6,598 nt of DNA from positions 1-6,598 of the forward strand of contig JBBQPM010000286.1 of the NCBI GenBank assembly GCA_038217425.1, in the 5' to 3' direction. This document shows positions 5,524 to 6,598 of the stretch, piece after piece. Numbering within the stretch: position 1 is the first letter of the stretch; each line of letters begins with the position of its first letter. The notes beneath the pieces are model-generated. The model was given only the letters and a program-made list of their open reading frames with translations. It was not told where the DNA came from and did no database searches. A program made the translations under genes and the position numbers. The stretch is from JAIEPT01 sp038217425 (GTDB taxonomy: Bacteria > Planctomycetota > Planctomycetia > Gemmatales > Gemmataceae).

Positions 5524-6345
5524 ATGTTCCTACGCACACTCTGTTCCTTGTCCCTCGTCGTCTGCGCTTCGTCCCTTTCGGCGCAAAGCTCGGCCGAGGC
5601 GATTCGCAAGGCTCTCGATCAACCCCTCAAAGTCGATTTCAGCGGCAACAATCTCAATGAAGTCTTGCAGCACCTCAAGAAGAAAACCGGACTCCCCATC
5701 GCCATCGATCAAATTGCCATGATGCAAATCGGCATGGTGAGCGATTTCGACAACATCAACATCCCCGGCCTGCCCAATCAACCGGGCCATGGACCGATCG
5801 AACTCAAGAGCGACGGCAAAGCCCGGCAAGCGCTCCATCGGTTGCTGGCGCCGTACCACCTGACCTACGCGATCGTCGACGACACGCTCTACGTCACCAC
5901 CGAAGAAGTCGGTATCCAGCGCCAGATGCAACAGCACGTCCCCGTCGACGTCAAGAACGCGCCGCTGCACGATGCCCTGCGCGATCTGACCAAGGCGACC
6001 GGCGTCAACCTGATCCTCGATCCGCGCCTGGGCAAAGCGGGACAGACGCCCGTGACGCTGCAGCTCGCCGACGCATCGCTGGAGACGTCGGTTCGCCTGC
6101 TCGCCGAGTTGGGCGGGCTGAGGTCGGTGCGTATCGGCAACGTGCTGTTCGTGACCACGGAAGAGCGGGCCGAGAAGATTAGCCGGGAGACGCTTGCCAA
6201 TCAACTCCCGGTGCGGATGCCGCAAACCCCCAAGTTTCAGTTCGGCGGCATGAACATGGCCGGCGCCGTCGGCGGCGCGTTCGCGATCCCGGCGCTGCCC
6301 CCCGTGGCGCAACCGGAAGCGCAACCGGAAGAGAAGCAACCCTGA
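5524..6345 (+). CDS. Secreted protein with two secretin/TonB-N-like (STN) repeats
   Basis: 273 residues from ATG 5524. Residues 1-20 are a signal peptide (FLRTLCSLSLVVCASS core, junction LSA-QS), so it is exported. The mature part holds two repeats of an alpha/beta pattern seen in short secretin/TonB N-terminal domains: residues about 34-126 (VDFSGNNLNEVLQHLKKKTG opening, DDTLYVTTEE closing) and about 139-214 (VDVKNAPLHDALRDLTKATG opening, GNVLFVTTEE closing). Repeat 1 carries an extra loop, about 64-90. The tail (about 225-273) is Gly/Ala/Pro-rich with QPEAQPEEKQP and no membrane segment. There is no secretin barrel or TonB-receptor barrel, so it may be a stand-alone periplasmic binding module or a partner of an outer-membrane secretion or signalling system. 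No partner gene lies in the window. The domain call rests on pattern recognition; specific function unknown. Confidence 0.8.
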   Translation: MFLRTLCSLSLVVCASSLSAQSSAEAIRKALDQPLKVDFSGNNLNEVLQHLKKKTGLPIAIDQIAMMQIGMVSDFDNINIPGLPNQPGHGPIELKSDGKARQALHRLLAPYHLTYAIVDDTLYVTTEEVGIQRQMQQHVPVDVKNAPLHDALRDLTKATGVNLILDPRLGKAGQTPVTLQLADASLETSVRLLAELGGLRSVRIGNVLFVTTEERAEKISRETLANQLPVRMPQTPKFQFGGMNMAGAVGGAFAIPALPPVAQPEAQPEEKQP

Positions 6346-6359
6346 TCATTTGCTCCGCG

Positions 6360-6421
6360 AAAGCCCAGGGACGGCTGTCCCTGGGGATTTGAATTCCCAG
6401 GGATCGCCATCCCTGGGCTTT
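6360..6421. terminator. Long nested palindrome, probable terminator
   Basis: The outer arms, AAAGCCCAGGGA (6360-6371) and TCCCTGGGCTTT (6410-6421), are perfectly complementary over 12 bp. Inside, GGC (6373-6375) pairs with GCC (6406-6408), and TCCCTGGG (6378-6385) pairs with the inner CCCAGGGA (6396-6403). The CCCAGGGA unit thus occurs four times, two in each orientation. It begins 15 bases past the STN-like stop and is followed by TCTTTTG, so it can end rightward transcription. It may also be a dispersed palindromic repeat. Confidence 0.75.
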
Positions 6422-6443
6422 CTTTTGAAACTCCCGTTCCACC

Positions 6444-6598
6444 ATGCTTTCACTTCTGCCGTTCCTCTTGCTGCAAGCTCCTGAACCGTTCGAGTTACGC
6501 GCTCTCGCCGAACTCAAGAGCCCGACCGACCTCCCCGCCCTTCTCACACTCGAAACCCAGCTGCACGCGTTGCTCAAACAGCACCGGACCGTGCGCGA
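6444..6598 (+). CDS. N-terminal fragment of an exported protein, cut by the window edge
   Basis: 51 codons plus two bases are visible and the frame is open to the window end. The peptide starts MLSLLPFLLLQAPEPFELRA, a short hydrophobic export signal, then a Leu/Glu-rich helical stretch (LAELKSPTDLPALLTLETQL) ending HRTVR. An in-frame TGA at 6426-6428 makes ATG 6444 the earliest ATG start. No clear ribosome site is seen. Planctomycete trypsin-like proteases can begin in a similar way, but the piece is too short to assign a family. It lies downstream of the nested palindrome, so it probably has its own promoter or depends on readthrough. Confidence 0.6.
   Translation, partial: MLSLLPFLLLQAPEPFELRALAELKSPTDLPALLTLETQLHALLKQHRTVR

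Noticed and set aside
5524..5586. STN-like protein considered as a lipoprotein
   Set aside because: The Cys in LVVC is preceded by Val rather than Ala, Gly or Ser, and a better signal peptidase I site, LSA-QS, lies just downstream.
5530..6339. 269-codon minus-strand frame opposite the STN-like gene
   Set aside because: It lacks domains and a ribosome site, while the plus-strand frame has a signal peptide, repeats and a good ribosome site.

Overview
The window looks like chromosomal DNA from a GC-rich planctomycete, possibly of the Gemmata/Pirellula type; the genus is a guess. The strongest marker is the 1146-residue minus-strand protein. It joins a PVC-type membrane-bound-dehydrogenase-like propeller, HEAT-like helices and a C-terminal CxxCH haem domain, an architecture known mainly from Planctomycetes and Verrucomicrobia. 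Small secreted Tyr/Pro- and Gly/Tyr-rich proteins and a secretin-N-like protein fit the same kind of cell envelope.

Layout. Bases 1-66 are an intergenic end with one possible hairpin. The large haem protein runs leftward from 3507 to 67. Upstream of it on the same strand are two short secreted low-complexity proteins, at 4109-3597 and 4602-4189, each with a good ribosome binding site and each followed by an intrinsic-terminator-like hairpin (3540-3569 and 4159-4181). A 216-base divergent spacer (4603-4818) separates this leftward block from a rightward block. The rightward block starts with a two-gene VapBC-like toxin-antitoxin module (4819-5025 and 5022-5447, overlapping by ATGA). It continues with a secreted protein carrying two secretin/TonB-N-like repeats (5524-6345), an elaborate nested palindrome (6360-6421) that probably terminates transcription, and the first 51 codons of another exported protein cut by the window edge.

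How the genes relate. The leftward genes and the STN-like gene all encode exported proteins, and the four with complete signal peptides all show an Ala-Gln junction at the predicted cleavage site. The haem protein probably performs an oxidation in the periplasm and passes electrons to its own c-type haem; its N-terminal jelly-roll-like domain suggests a carbohydrate ligand. The toxin-antitoxin module has lower GC than its neighbours and looks like an independent insertion. I find no CRISPR array, tRNA, rRNA, transposase or integrase. Nothing here is clearly a new multi-gene system. The points most worth following are the unusual antitoxin, the barrel-less STN-like protein, the N-terminal fusion on the haem protein and the nested palindrome.
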